From: RPQJ01 sp963707145
GTDB lineage: Bacteria; Pseudomonadota; Gammaproteobacteria; Steroidobacterales; Steroidobacteraceae
NCBI GenBank assembly: GCA_963707145.1
Contig: CAVPOQ010000008.1
Location: forward strand, 1,030,399 to 1,094,398
DNA: 64,000 nt
Direction of reading: 5' to 3'
The notes beneath the pieces are model-generated. The model saw nothing but the letters and a program-made list of their open reading frames with translations. It did no database searches and was not told where the DNA came from. The position numbers and the translations under genes were made by a program. Below are positions 31,223 through 40,924 of the stretch, in pieces (within the stretch, counting starts at the first letter, position 1; each line of letters opens with the position of its first letter).

Positions 31223-32756
31223 ATGCGGGCGTTCGGCTCGCTGGCGGCGCTGAACATGCTCGGTGCGCTTGGTCGCGGTCCCCAATACCGTGCTGATCGC
31301 CTACTTCTTCGGTACCAGCCGCGCAGTCGAGGTCTATCTCGCGGCGATCGGCCTGTATGCGTCAGTGTCGAGCTCTGCACAGACGGGGGAAGTGTCTGAG
31401 GTGCTGCTGCCCCCGTATCACGCGCTGCGCGAGTCGCAGGGTCGCGAAGAGGCCTACAGGGCGTAAACTGCGCTTGTGAACCGCTTCCTGCTGGTGCTCG
31501 CGACGGTTGGACTGCTCGCGTGAGCACTGGCGCCGCAGCTGGCGCGGCTGCGAATCCCGGGATTTGGCGCAGCGCCGACATCGCGCTCGCTACGGAGATG
31601 TTTCGCTGGGTGCTGCCGCTGGTCGTAATCCAGGTGGCCGGCGGAACTGCTGAAGACGCTGGCGAACGCCGAGCGGATCGTTCGGCGCGCCGGAAACAGT
31701 GAGCCTGCTGGCCCGGCTGTCTCGCCCTGGCGCCGCTCGCGCTCCTGGCGCGGCCGTTGGGCGCCTGGGCGCTTGTCGTGTCGCTGTTGTGCGCCGGAGC
31801 GGTCGAGATCGTCGCGATCCTGTGGCTGCTGCGCCGCTGTCGAGTATCGCTACCGGCCTTCGCTCGGCGTTGCCGGACAGCGCGCGGGGCGTTGGCATGT
31901 TCGGCAAGCTCGGCGCGACGCTGCCTTATGTCGCCTTGACCCAGGTGTTCGCCTTCGTCTTCGACGCCGCGCTCTCCCACCTTCCGCAGGGCAGCTTCGC
32001 GGTGTTCCGTTACGCGACCATGATCTGGTCGCGCACGCAGCGCATCTTCCTGCGTCCGCTCAGCATCCCGTTATTGACGAATTTCTCCGACTCCGCCGCG
32101 CGCAACCTGCCTGCCACGGTGACTCTGATTGAGAGCGCGCGGGTCGGGTCCTCGCGGTGACCGCCATCGTCACGTCGGCCGTCGTAGTAGGCGCCGGGCG
32201 TGTCCTGTCTGCGCTCTGGGAAGGAGAAAAGTTTCCTCCCGAACAGATCGCTACCCCGGTTTGACTGCTCGCGGGTCTATATGCGCTGCTGCCATTCGCG
32301 GGAGCGGCGGCGATCCTGAGGAAGGCGTCCGTGTCCGTGCATAGCATTCGCGAGACGTACCTGGGGTTCGCGGTGGTGCAGGTGATCAGTACTGTGCTCG
32401 TATATGTCCTGGTGGAACCCTTCGGCCTGTGGGGCGCTCTGGTTGTCAGTGCCCTCAACCAGGTCGGGTTCTATCTCGCATCGCTGGTTGCCATTCGACG
32501 AGGGGGTGATTCGTTCCGGTTCGTCCTTCCCTACTGCTGTGCGTGGCGCTGGTTGGTCGCCGTCAGCATCGGCGTCGCAGCGGGCCTCGCGGTCGACCAG
32601 GGCTTAGCTCAATTGGGGTTCGGCGGGGATCTGATGCGTCCGGTCGAGTTGCTTGGCGGCTGTCTAGTCGCCGCAACGGGTGCAGGCGTGTGCCTGGTCG
32701 GCGCGCTGCCTCTGAGAGTCCCAGAGTCGCACCAGTTGGTTGCGGCGGTACAGTGA
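31223..32756 (+). pseudogene. degenerate MurJ/Wzx-like lipid flippase
   Basis: Fragments of one polytopic protein lie in order in all three frames. They include FGSLAALNMLGAL, VAVPNTVLIAYFFGTSRAVE, EMFRWVLPLVVIQVA, PLGAWALVVSLLCAGAVEIV, FGKLGATLPYVALTQVFAFV and SIRETYLGFAVVQVISTVLV. Together they match a MviN/MurJ-type flippase of about 500 residues. At least seven frame changes and an in-frame TGA (around 32,262, after QIATPV) break it. An intact flippase lies at 36,814, so loss here would be tolerated. Some breaks may be sequence errors, but the density is above the local average. Confidence 0.72.
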
Positions 32757-32779
32757 ACCTTGCGGGACGCCCTTCGCGG

Positions 32780-33649
32780 CTAACCGCCCTTACGAAAATA
32801 CCTGTGGTCCCAGGGGATCCGCGGAACCCGGCCGGAGCGGCGCAACCCGCGAGACTTCCACATCACCCTCGCCATGCGCGGCACGGCGCTGATGCGATTG
32901 AACATGCGTGTCGCAAGCGTGTAGGGGCGATACATCTTGATCGGAAGCTTTTCTTTTTCGGCGACACGCCTGCATGCGAGTGCGCCGCGCTCGATCACAA
33001 TGTGCAGATACTCATTCGTTAGACCAACCGACACCATGGCGAGATAGGAAATCTGTCCTCCCACGCCTTCCGCCAGGTCGATGGCATCTCGTAGAGAAAC
33101 GACCTCGTCGATTACCTGCAAAGCGTGCCCGTTCTCGCGCATCCAATCGAAGTAGCCCGGCGCAGGGCACGTCAGGAGAATCCTCCCATCGTCAGCAAGC
33201 AGGCGCCCGAGGCCCTTGTTCATTCGGGCCCGCTCGGCCTTGGGGAGGTGCTCGTACACGTCGGGAACGATGATGACCTCAAACTTCTGTTCGAGCTTCA
33301 GGGTCAAGGCGTCCGCCTCGAGAAACTCGATTCGAGGATGGTCGAAAAGCGCAGTGGCGATGGCGATATTGCTCGAGCTGAGGTCGACCGCCGTGACCCG
33401 CGCACGGGGCGCGACCTTCCGAGCAAGAAAGTCCGCGTTCGCTCCCGAACCGCAGCCGACTTCAAGAATGCTTCTCGTATCCGGGTGAATCGAGCGCCGT
33501 TCGAACTCCCGTATCAGGTTGACGCGTCGGTTTCCATACACGTAGTCATGCACAAGTCGTGCAGAGAACTCATCATAGAAGTCTCTTACTGCGGTGGTGT
33601 CCGGAGAGGAGGCACGCCCATCGGGCAATGTCGTGGTGTTTGGATTCAT
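32780..33649 (-). CDS. class I SAM-dependent methyltransferase
   Basis: About 289 residues from ATG 33649, with an AGGTGA site close upstream. Motif I ILEVGCGSGANADFLARK (about residues 60-77), the acidic AVDLSSSNI and FEVIIVPDVYEHLPKAERA follow the standard Rossmann methyltransferase order. The C-terminal third is basic and aromatic and may contact membrane or substrate. The context suggests methylation of a polysaccharide or lipid-linked sugar. Base composition here is lower in G+C than in the first 30 kb. Confidence 0.87.
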   Translation of the reverse strand: MNPNTTTLPDGRASSPDTTAVRDFYDEFSARLVHDYVYGNRRVNLIREFERRSIHPDTRSILEVGCGSGANADFLARKVAPRARVTAVDLSSSNIAIATALFDHPRIEFLEADALTLKLEQKFEVIIVPDVYEHLPKAERARMNKGLGRLLADDGRILLTCPAPGYFDWMRENGHALQVIDEVVSLRDAIDLAEGVGGQISYLAMVSVGLTNEYLHIVIERGALACRRVAEKEKLPIKMYRPYTLATRMFNRISAVPRMARVMWKSRGLRRSGRVPRIPWDHRYFRKGG

Positions 33650-33677
33650 GTCACCTGCTCGAAAGTGCGTATTGGGG

Positions 33678-34208
33678 CTACCGCCAACGCGGCGCATAGG
33701 ACATCTGGTAGTTCAAATTGCTCGACCGTTGGCCCACTATCCGCGCCGGCACGCCGGCCACGATAGCCATCGGGGGCACATCACGAGTTACCACCGCACC
33801 GGCCGCCACGACCGCGCCGCGACCGATTCTTACGCCCGGAAGAACGGTCACGCGGGAGGAGAGCCACACGTAGTCCTCGAGAACCACCGCGCCACCGACC
33901 GCGCGGAAATCGTCGGAATTCACGTCATGTTCCAGGGTCCATATATGCGTATGGGCACTGATCCCAACCTGGTCGCCGATGCGCAGCGGCGCCCCTCGTC
34001 CATCGAGGATACAATTCGGTCCGACGTTCGAGCCACGACCGATGGACACCTGGACCGGCTCGAGCATCTGCACACCCAAGCACAGGAACGCGCCCTCCTG
34101 GGTTTCGGCGAGCATGCGCCTCACGAAGAAACCTCTGACGCGGCGAGACGGTATCCGGCAGATAAACAGATTCCACGTAGCCGTGACCAACTTCTCAGAT
34201 CTAGTCAT
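33678..34208 (-). CDS. left-handed beta-helix acetyltransferase
   Basis: The 176-residue protein has hexapeptide repeats typical of sugar O-acetyltransferases (WbbJ/maltose acetyltransferase type): VSIGRGSNVGPNCIL, LRIGDQVGISAHTHIWT, then VVLEDYVWLSSRVTVLPGVR and IGRGAVVAAGAVVTRDVPP. His in SAHTHIWT and Trp in YVWLSS are at usual active-site positions. It probably acetylates a sugar in the repeat unit. It is followed by the methyltransferase on the same strand. Confidence 0.88.
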   Translation of the reverse strand: MTRSEKLVTATWNLFICRIPSRRVRGFFVRRMLAETQEGAFLCLGVQMLEPVQVSIGRGSNVGPNCILDGRGAPLRIGDQVGISAHTHIWTLEHDVNSDDFRAVGGAVVLEDYVWLSSRVTVLPGVRIGRGAVVAAGAVVTRDVPPMAIVAGVPARIVGQRSSNLNYQMSYAPRWR

Positions 34209-34586
34209 CTGGGATCACTACATTCTTGTGGTGGCCGAGGCGCCCGCGCCCTCGCGTTGGACAGACGGCCGGGGGCAGCGGATATCGAGCCTATCATGTC
34301 ACATGCTCCCCGCCGTGGAGTCGTCGTCGAGAATGAACTTTGCGGTGGGCGTCGGCAGACAGTTGACACTGGGTTGGCGCCGGTTAACGAGGACCAAAGG
34401 CACACAAATCGAGCGCGGCGCGATTCTTAGGGACCTCGCCGGTGGCGCTAGGGAACGAGCGCGCAGTGCAGCGTGACCGGTGTCGATGGCAGTGAGGCGT
34501 GACATACTTTGAAAAATGGAGACGACGATTCCGCATCTTCGCAACAAGCGATCGGGTCTAGGGACCGCGGACAATCCGCGGCCGCG
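34209..34586. other. 378-base divergent intergenic region
   Basis: This separates the minus-strand acetyltransferase/methyltransferase pair from a plus-strand run of genes. A TTGACA (34363-34368) is followed after 17 bases by AACGAG, a poor -10, so a sigma-70 promoter is only weakly indicated. Short open frames here look like chance. Confidence 0.45.
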
Positions 34587-35708
34587 ATGAGTTCGAAGTT
34601 GCCTTCCATCGACCGTCTCAGGGTGGGGCTATTCCCGTTTGGGGGAGTGCAGAACCCGTACACGACGCTAATTGGTCGCGCGCTCGACAAGGCCGGGATC
34701 TCCTGGAAGCCCCTCTACGACACGAAGTGGTTTCCGATACAGCGGGCCATTCGAGGAGACGTGGATCTGCTCCAGATGTACTGGACGAGCGGTCTATACA
34801 AATCCTCTACATGGCTCGGCGCGATGGTCAAGCGTGGGATGTTCTTCGATGGCCTGCGCCAGCTCGGGAAATTCCCGTTCGTGTACTCAGTTGAGAATCT
34901 ATGGCCGCATGACAGCGAGGACGAGGAGCACGACCGTCGGGTCACCCAGGCGATACTGGATCGGGCAGACGGCGTGATCGTGATGGCGCCCTCTGCAAAG
35001 CGCATCCTTTTGGAGACGTATCGACTCAAGAACGACGTCGTGTGGGGGCATGTGCCGCATTGCAGTTATGTCGGCTGGTACGCAAATTCGGTTACGCAGA
35101 TCGAAGCAAGGGAGCGGCTACGGATTGGGCAGGATCAGCCGGTACTCTTGTTCCTCGGCCGTATCGCGGCGTACAAAGGACTCTCCGGTCTCGTCGACGC
35201 ATTCTGTGATGCGGACGTCAAGGACTCAATTCTCCTGGTGGCCGGGCGCCCGCAATCCCAGCCGGCACTGCGCGACGTTCAGCAGGCGATCGAGCGTGCG
35301 TCCCGCGGCAAGTCGTGCGAGGTCCGGCTGATCCCCCAGTTCGTCCCGGACGATGAGATTCAGGTCTTCTTAAACGCCTGCGACGCCATGGCGGTCTCCT
35401 ATTCGGACGTGCCGATGAACCCCGGTTCCGTGCTGCTCGCGATGAGCTTCGGTCGGTGTGTGCTGGGCCCGGACAAGGGCGTCACGTCGGAGGTTGTGGG
35501 GTCGGAAGCGTTCTTTGGCTACGACGAGCGCAGCAAGGAGTCTTTCGTTACAGCGATCCGCAGGATGCTGCGCAGTGACGACCTCTGCGCGCGGGGCATG
35601 GCCGCGCTTGAGCGCGCGAATACCAACCACTCACCCGACTTAGTAGCAGAAAGGTTTCGCGGCTTCTACACAGATCTAATTCGGCACCTCGGGTTGGAGG
35701 ATCCATGA
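34587..35708 (+). CDS. GT4-family glycosyltransferase
   Basis: About 373 residues from ATG 34587; an earlier TTG at 34509 adds an unconserved stretch. GT-B fold: N-terminal VGLFPFGGVQNPYTTLI, then LLFLGRIAAYKGLSGLVDAF at the start of the donor domain, and AMAVSYSDVPMNPGSVLLAM with the GT4 donor region. It adds a sugar to the growing lipid-linked repeat unit on the cytoplasmic face. Its stop overlaps the next ATG (ATGA). Confidence 0.87.
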   Translation: MSSKLPSIDRLRVGLFPFGGVQNPYTTLIGRALDKAGISWKPLYDTKWFPIQRAIRGDVDLLQMYWTSGLYKSSTWLGAMVKRGMFFDGLRQLGKFPFVYSVENLWPHDSEDEEHDRRVTQAILDRADGVIVMAPSAKRILLETYRLKNDVVWGHVPHCSYVGWYANSVTQIEARERLRIGQDQPVLLFLGRIAAYKGLSGLVDAFCDADVKDSILLVAGRPQSQPALRDVQQAIERASRGKSCEVRLIPQFVPDDEIQVFLNACDAMAVSYSDVPMNPGSVLLAMSFGRCVLGPDKGVTSEVVGSEAFFGYDERSKESFVTAIRRMLRSDDLCARGMAALERANTNHSPDLVAERFRGFYTDLIRHLGLEDP

Positions 35709-36625
35709 GATATCTGGTCACCGGTGGGTTGGGGTTCGTCGGCAACGAGGTCGTTCGCCAACTGCGGAGATCGGACGAGGTGTTCGTTGTTGACAATCGG
35801 AACCGGGTCGCGCCCGACATCGAGGACCTGCGCGACGTCCCGCTGTATGAAGTCGACATCACGGACCATCCCTCGATCCGCAGCGTGTTCGCTGAGGTGA
35901 GGCCCGACATCGTGGTTCATCTTGCCGCCATTCACTTCATTCCCGAATGCAACGCCGCGCCGGAGCGGACGCTGCGGGTGAACGTGGAGGGCACTCTTGG
36001 AGTGCTCCATGCCGCGGCCGAGTGCGGGACGCGAAAGGTCGTCGCCGCCTCATCCGGCGCCGTTTACGCAGATTCTAGCGAGTCCCTTTCGGAAGACTCA
36101 CCGACCGAGCCGGTCGACATCTATGGCCACAGCAAGCTCGCGTGCGAGCGTATCGGCAGATGGTTCCAGGCGGAGCACAGCCTTTCGTTGGTCATGGTCC
36201 GCCTCTTCAACGTCTACGGACCACGAGAGACGAATCTACACATCCTCCCGGAGATCGTGTCACAGCTCCGGCAGTCAAACGTTCTTCGTCTCGGCAATAC
36301 GACTCCCAGACGCGACTTCATCTTCACGGAGGACGCGGCGGAGGGCTTCATTCGGCTCGCGCGAGCGGAGACAGGTCCGTACCTTCACGTGAACCTTGCC
36401 AGCGGCCATCACGCCTCGGTGGACGAGTTGATTCACCGTATGGCCGTCATGCTCGGCCGGGAAATCAGCGTTGACACCGACCCCAGTCGGTTCCGCAAGG
36501 CAGACAAGTTGATCCAGGTGGCAGAGCTCTCCATGCTCGAGCGCGTCGCGGGATGGAAGCCACGCCATGATTTGGATGCAGGCCTCGGGAAGCTGCTTCG
36601 ATACGAGGGGCTGCTGTCCTATTGA
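35705..36625 (+). CDS. UDP-glucose 4-epimerase-like NAD-dependent epimerase/dehydratase
   Basis: The 306-residue extended SDR has VTGGLGFVGNEVVRQL, HLAAIHFIPECNAAPE, SSGAVYADSSE and the catalytic YGHSK. The family includes GalE, dTDP-glucose dehydratases and nucleotide-sugar epimerases; the substrate is not clear. It overlaps the glycosyltransferase upstream and precedes the flippase by 188 bases. Confidence 0.87.
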   Translation: MRYLVTGGLGFVGNEVVRQLRRSDEVFVVDNRNRVAPDIEDLRDVPLYEVDITDHPSIRSVFAEVRPDIVVHLAAIHFIPECNAAPERTLRVNVEGTLGVLHAAAECGTRKVVAASSGAVYADSSESLSEDSPTEPVDIYGHSKLACERIGRWFQAEHSLSLVMVRLFNVYGPRETNLHILPEIVSQLRQSNVLRLGNTTPRRDFIFTEDAAEGFIRLARAETGPYLHVNLASGHHASVDELIHRMAVMLGREISVDTDPSRFRKADKLIQVAELSMLERVAGWKPRHDLDAGLGKLLRYEGLLSY

Positions 36626-36813
36626 GACATGCGTGAATAGTTGACGATTTCAGAACAATTCGGCTTGCTGCCAGAACGCCTGCACCAGTGTCGGGCGTCG
36701 CTGCATGGAGCGCAGGTTATGGCGGGCCCGATGCGCGAGATCGCCAAAGTCGGATAAGCCGCAGTCACTTACCGCGCGCCAGCCAGACGGTTGCCATTAC
36801 ACTCGAACCAGGT

Positions 36814-38322
36814 ATGAAGACCGCGACCCGCGTCTCGATCAATTCGCTGTCGAACATCATGGCGTTCGGCGCCGCCAACATCGTCTCGTTGCTTACCCTG
36901 CCGACTTTCATCCGCTACTACGGTGAGTCGCTCTACGGTGTGTTCATCCTCGCGATCGGAGTGACGGGCACCCTCGCGCTCATCGACTTTGGCATCAACA
37001 CCAGTCTCACTCGGTTCGTGGCCGAATACGAAGTCGACCGAAACCGGGGACGCGTCGCAAGCGCGTATACGAGCAGCGTGGTGCTGTCTTCGGTAATCGC
37101 GCTTGCGTTCGGGGCGGTGATATTCATCTTGAGCTTCTTTGTGGAGGAGGCCTTCAAGGTAGGGCCGGACAACGCGCGCGAAGCAAGGGTCGCCTTCCAG
37201 TTGGCGGCGGCCTACACGGTATTGTTCGTCGTCGGCCGGATTCCCCAGAGTATCCTTGAGGGATTTCAGCTCTTCTACGTTCGCAACCTGACACAGATCG
37301 GATCGATCGCTTTCACGCTCATCACGTTCTGGCTCGTTCGGTCGCACGGTCTCCCGTTCCTAACCTTCTGCGTCTTGATGATGGCCGCGCAGCTGGTGCC
37401 GGCACTGCTGAACGCCATCGAGATTCGCCGGAGGGGTCTCCTGCGGGACGTGAGCCTGCGCTCCGGGCTGGGCGCCGGTCTAGGCCGGTCAGAGTTCCTC
37501 CGCTACAGCGGCGACCTCTTCATGCTGCAGTTGATCAGCGTATTCACGTTCTCCGCGGACAAATTTGTCATCGGAGCCATTCTCGGACCCGGTCCGGTGT
37601 CCGTGTACAACGTCGTGACGAAACCGATGTTCATCGTTCGGATGGTCAACAACCAGACCGCGCTTGTCTTCGGTCCTCTCCTCGCCCAGTTGTCCCGCAG
37701 GAGTCAGTTGGAAATGGTCCGCGAGGTACTTACCCGCGGAACGCTGATGCTGGCGATCCTGATCTTCCCGCTGGTGGTGTTGCTCCTCATGTTCATTCAG
37801 CCGTTCATTGATCTCTGGATCGGCGAGCCATTCAGCCGCCACGCATATTGGGGAGCAGTCGCTGGCTGCATCTTTCTGTTTACTCCATTCTCCGCGCTAA
37901 CCATACGCCTGTTGATTTTCACGGACGCAGCCAAACGCGTGCGCAGCGTGGAACTAGTCCTCGTCGCGATCAACCTGACCTGCAGCGTGATCGGCACGTT
38001 CTATTTGGGCATCGGGGGGGTCATCCTCGGTTCGCTCATACAATCGGTGCTTGCGGTTCCGATGTACCGCCGGCTGCTGAAGCGGCAGATGCCTGACGTT
38101 GCATCGGGACCAGTGTTCGGCCGGTATACGGGCTGGCTTGTGGCGAATGTCGCCTACTTGGCCATCGCCGGCGCAGCGGTCGTTTGGTTTCTCCAGCGGT
38201 GGCAGGTCGATTCGTGGCTGCGGCTGGTGCTCGCTGGTGCGGGCGCGACGACCGTCCTGTACCTATTCGGCCTGCTGGCGCTGTTGCGGCTCCGTCCGTG
38301 GCAGCCTCCGCGCGCGGGTTGA
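36814..38322 (+). CDS. Wzx-type polysaccharide flippase
   Basis: The 502-residue polytopic protein has about 14 hydrophobic helices, a polysaccharide-biosynthesis flippase layout (MATE-like MOP superfamily) and the N-terminal SNIMAFGAANIVSLLTLPTF. It moves undecaprenyl-linked repeat units across the inner membrane. ATG 36814 is chosen because the helices begin right after it. This is the intact counterpart of the broken flippase at 31,223. Confidence 0.9.
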   Translation: MKTATRVSINSLSNIMAFGAANIVSLLTLPTFIRYYGESLYGVFILAIGVTGTLALIDFGINTSLTRFVAEYEVDRNRGRVASAYTSSVVLSSVIALAFGAVIFILSFFVEEAFKVGPDNAREARVAFQLAAAYTVLFVVGRIPQSILEGFQLFYVRNLTQIGSIAFTLITFWLVRSHGLPFLTFCVLMMAAQLVPALLNAIEIRRRGLLRDVSLRSGLGAGLGRSEFLRYSGDLFMLQLISVFTFSADKFVIGAILGPGPVSVYNVVTKPMFIVRMVNNQTALVFGPLLAQLSRRSQLEMVREVLTRGTLMLAILIFPLVVLLLMFIQPFIDLWIGEPFSRHAYWGAVAGCIFLFTPFSALTIRLLIFTDAAKRVRSVELVLVAINLTCSVIGTFYLGIGGVILGSLIQSVLAVPMYRRLLKRQMPDVASGPVFGRYTGWLVANVAYLAIAGAAVVWFLQRWQVDSWLRLVLAGAGATTVLYLFGLLALLRLRPWQPPRAG

Positions 38323-38333
38323 CAGCCGGCACC

Positions 38334-40175
38334 ATGTTGGAACTGCTTGTCATCGGTGGAAATCTCGCGATTTTCGCCGCAGTTCTTGGATTCGCTTCCG
38401 TCGTCCGTACCCAGGCGTACTCCGGCAGGATTCGACAAGTTGACGGACAGGAGTTGCAGGAGTGGTACGAGAAGGACCGGGCCAACGCTTCAGTTGGAAG
38501 CCGGAAGCTAGTCGGGGCGATCAGCGAGTTGAGCACCGCCGAAATCATTGACGACTGCCTCGAAGTGCGAGTCGGCGGCTACGAGCCGGTCCGCTTCGTA
38601 ATCGGCAAGTCGCAGAACTTCTGTAAAGCGTTTACCCGGGGCCCGACAAGCGAGCTGAGCTATCACGGCTTCGAGATGCAGCGCCATTTCATCGCGAAGT
38701 TCGATGAGACCGGCGACTCCCGACTCGTCGACGATTTCTGGAGGGCGTGGAACGAATGGGATGGTCGCCGGCTGACGAAAGCGTTCGGATCGCTTCCTTG
38801 GTACGACCACTGCGTGGCGCACCGGATTGTTATCGCTCGCTACGCGACTTTCGTACTGCTGAAGCGCGATTGCCTGTCTCTGGACCAGTATCGGATCCTG
38901 TTGGAGTTCACGTTCAGGCAGGGGCGGTACCTTGCAAGTAATCGCTGTTATGACGCCAACACAAACCACGGGCTGATCGTCGATGCGTGTCTAATCAGTG
39001 CTGCGGAGTCCCTCCCGGACGGCACTGAGCGCAACACCTGGATGGAGCGGGCCCTGTCCCGATCGCTCGGCCGCATCGATCACTTCGTCAGCGACGACGG
39101 CGTGCCGTTGGAAGGGTCCTGCTCGTATTGGAGATTGATCTACGACTTGCTCTGCCAGATCAGGACGGTCGCGGTTCGCGCCGGATGTCGAGTCCCATCC
39201 AACGCGGAGGCGAAGCTGTTGATGGCGCGGGATCTACTGATCGATACTAACATCCAAGGCAGAATTCACAGACTGGGCGATACCTCGGGCGATCACACCT
39301 GTGCGCCGCCGGGTGAGCGTTCACCGACCGCCGATGGTTACTACCTGCATGTGCTGGATAGCGGGCTCGTGTACTTCAACGGGATTCGCGAGGGCGTTGT
39401 CCTTACGCAGTTCATGTTCAACGTTCAGGACAATCCGCCTTACGTGCACCGACACGAAGACACGCTCTCTTTCAACCTGTTCCATGACGACGTGTTCTGG
39501 ATCGAGTCGCCGGGTAGCTATTCGGTGGGGTACGGAGCGAAGGTCATGGCGGTGAAGGGCCGTGACAATCAGTCGATCGTGTTCGACCCGATTTCCGGGT
39601 ACCGGGAAACGAGTCGCGTGACTCGCTGCGACTGGGATGCCCGCTCCTTTGCAGTCACCGCGGTAACGCCGAGGGAAGGCCCTCCTCTGATCGAAAGGAC
39701 CATCAGGTTCAACCTGGATACCGAGGAACTCGTCATCGACGACCGTCATTGCTCGGGCGGGTCGGTTATCAGCCAGTACCTCCTAGATCCAAGGGCGGCG
39801 GTCAGGCTAGACAAGGCTATCGGCGCGACATTGGAGCGCCAAGCGAAGCGGCTGACACTGTTTACGTCAGCTCCGATCGAGATTGTCGAGGGATGGATCT
39901 CGTATGCGCGAAACCAGCTGGAGAAGACCGCGATGCTCAGGGTCCTTGGGATCCGAACCGAAGTCAGGATTCCAATCGCCGTCGGTCTTCGGAAACTGTC
40001 CGTGTACAGGACGCCTCACCAGTACCCGTATGCGAAGCGGCGGACCACGGTCACAGCATGGGAACATCGCCTGGCGACTCGGCTGCACGTTCGAAGGCTT
40101 CAGCAACTGGCGCTCCTGCTGGCTGTCGAATGCGTGGTCATAGTAGCAGTCGCCAAGGCGCTATCCCTTGCCTAA
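38334..40175 (+). CDS. membrane-anchored heparinase II/III-like protein
   Basis: About 613 residues with an N-terminal membrane helix (LELLVIGGNLAIFAAVLGF), an alpha-toroid middle domain and a heparinase II/III beta-sandwich. The latter carries the YVHRHEDTLSFNLFHDDVFW and SPGSYSVGYG motif. The C-terminus has a last hydrophobic stretch (LALLLAVECVVIVAVAKALS). Heparinase II/III proteins are polysaccharide lyases, and genes inside biosynthetic loci often shape or edit the polymer. Activity is inferred; the glycan is unknown. Confidence 0.86.
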   Translation: MLELLVIGGNLAIFAAVLGFASVVRTQAYSGRIRQVDGQELQEWYEKDRANASVGSRKLVGAISELSTAEIIDDCLEVRVGGYEPVRFVIGKSQNFCKAFTRGPTSELSYHGFEMQRHFIAKFDETGDSRLVDDFWRAWNEWDGRRLTKAFGSLPWYDHCVAHRIVIARYATFVLLKRDCLSLDQYRILLEFTFRQGRYLASNRCYDANTNHGLIVDACLISAAESLPDGTERNTWMERALSRSLGRIDHFVSDDGVPLEGSCSYWRLIYDLLCQIRTVAVRAGCRVPSNAEAKLLMARDLLIDTNIQGRIHRLGDTSGDHTCAPPGERSPTADGYYLHVLDSGLVYFNGIREGVVLTQFMFNVQDNPPYVHRHEDTLSFNLFHDDVFWIESPGSYSVGYGAKVMAVKGRDNQSIVFDPISGYRETSRVTRCDWDARSFAVTAVTPREGPPLIERTIRFNLDTEELVIDDRHCSGGSVISQYLLDPRAAVRLDKAIGATLERQAKRLTLFTSAPIEIVEGWISYARNQLEKTAMLRVLGIRTEVRIPIAVGLRKLSVYRTPHQYPYAKRRTTVTAWEHRLATRLHVRRLQQLALLLAVECVVIVAVAKALSLA

Positions 40176-40196
40176 CCTAGCGCAGTCCGGTCGGGC

Positions 40197-40910
40197 ATGA
40201 ATCTGATTGATGCAATGGACCGTCGTTGGTACCCAGGCTACTCGCGGAACTGGGATGACCAGCTATTTCGGCAGCGGATACTCGCCTTCATCGGGCCGCA
40301 GAGCTTAGTGCTGGATCTGGGCGCTGGCGCGGGCATCATCCCGCACATGAACTTCCGCGGGCTTGTGGGGAAGATGTGCGGGGTTGACCCCGATGCGCGT
40401 GTGATACGCAATCCATTCCTCGACGAGGGTCGACAGGGGATCGGCGAGGCAATTCCTTACCCAGACTCGACGTTTGATGTCGTGTTCGCGGGCAACGTGC
40501 TCGAGCATCTCGTATGTCCGGAGAGGGTGTTTCGGGAGGTGTCACGAGTGCTGAAGCCTGGCGGGGTCTTCATGGTCAAGACACCAAACCGCGGTCATTA
40601 CGTGCCGCTGATCGCTCGTTTGACTCCGCATTGGTTTCATCAGTGGATCAACCGGATTCGCGGTCGGGCGGTTGCGGATACGTTCCGGACAGCTTACCGG
40701 GCCAATTCACCGGGAACTCTTGAGAGGCTGGCACACCATGCGAGACTTCAGGTCGATGACATCTCCTTGATCGAAGGGCGGCCCGAGTACGCGCGAATTG
40801 CGGCACCTTTGTACCTCTTCGGACTCGCGTATGAACGCTCCGTTAACGCGTGCGCCTGCCTGGCACGGTTCCGGGTGCTCATGATCGCGACCATTCGCAA
40901 GCCGGCCTAG
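40197..40910 (+). CDS. class I SAM-dependent methyltransferase
   Basis: The 237-residue protein has motif I LVLDLGAGAGIIPHM (about residues 36-50), FDVVFAGNVLEHLVCPERVF and LKPGGVFMVKTPN, a standard methyltransferase-11-type order. It probably modifies a sugar or the chain end. It starts 21 bases after the heparinase-like gene. Confidence 0.88.
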   Translation: MNLIDAMDRRWYPGYSRNWDDQLFRQRILAFIGPQSLVLDLGAGAGIIPHMNFRGLVGKMCGVDPDARVIRNPFLDEGRQGIGEAIPYPDSTFDVVFAGNVLEHLVCPERVFREVSRVLKPGGVFMVKTPNRGHYVPLIARLTPHWFHQWINRIRGRAVADTFRTAYRANSPGTLERLAHHARLQVDDISLIEGRPEYARIAAPLYLFGLAYERSVNACACLARFRVLMIATIRKPA

Positions 40911-40924
40911 ATCGAGATGTCGTC

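Noticed and set aside
34509..34586. Upstream TTG start for the glycosyltransferase
   Set aside because: The extra 26 residues are polar and unlike the family. ATG 34587 is directly before the first beta-strand.
40850..40924. Early ATG start for the glycosyltransferase at 40,850
   Set aside because: It lies inside the methyltransferase gene, and the encoded residues are out of character. TTG 40925 or GTG 40961 fits better.
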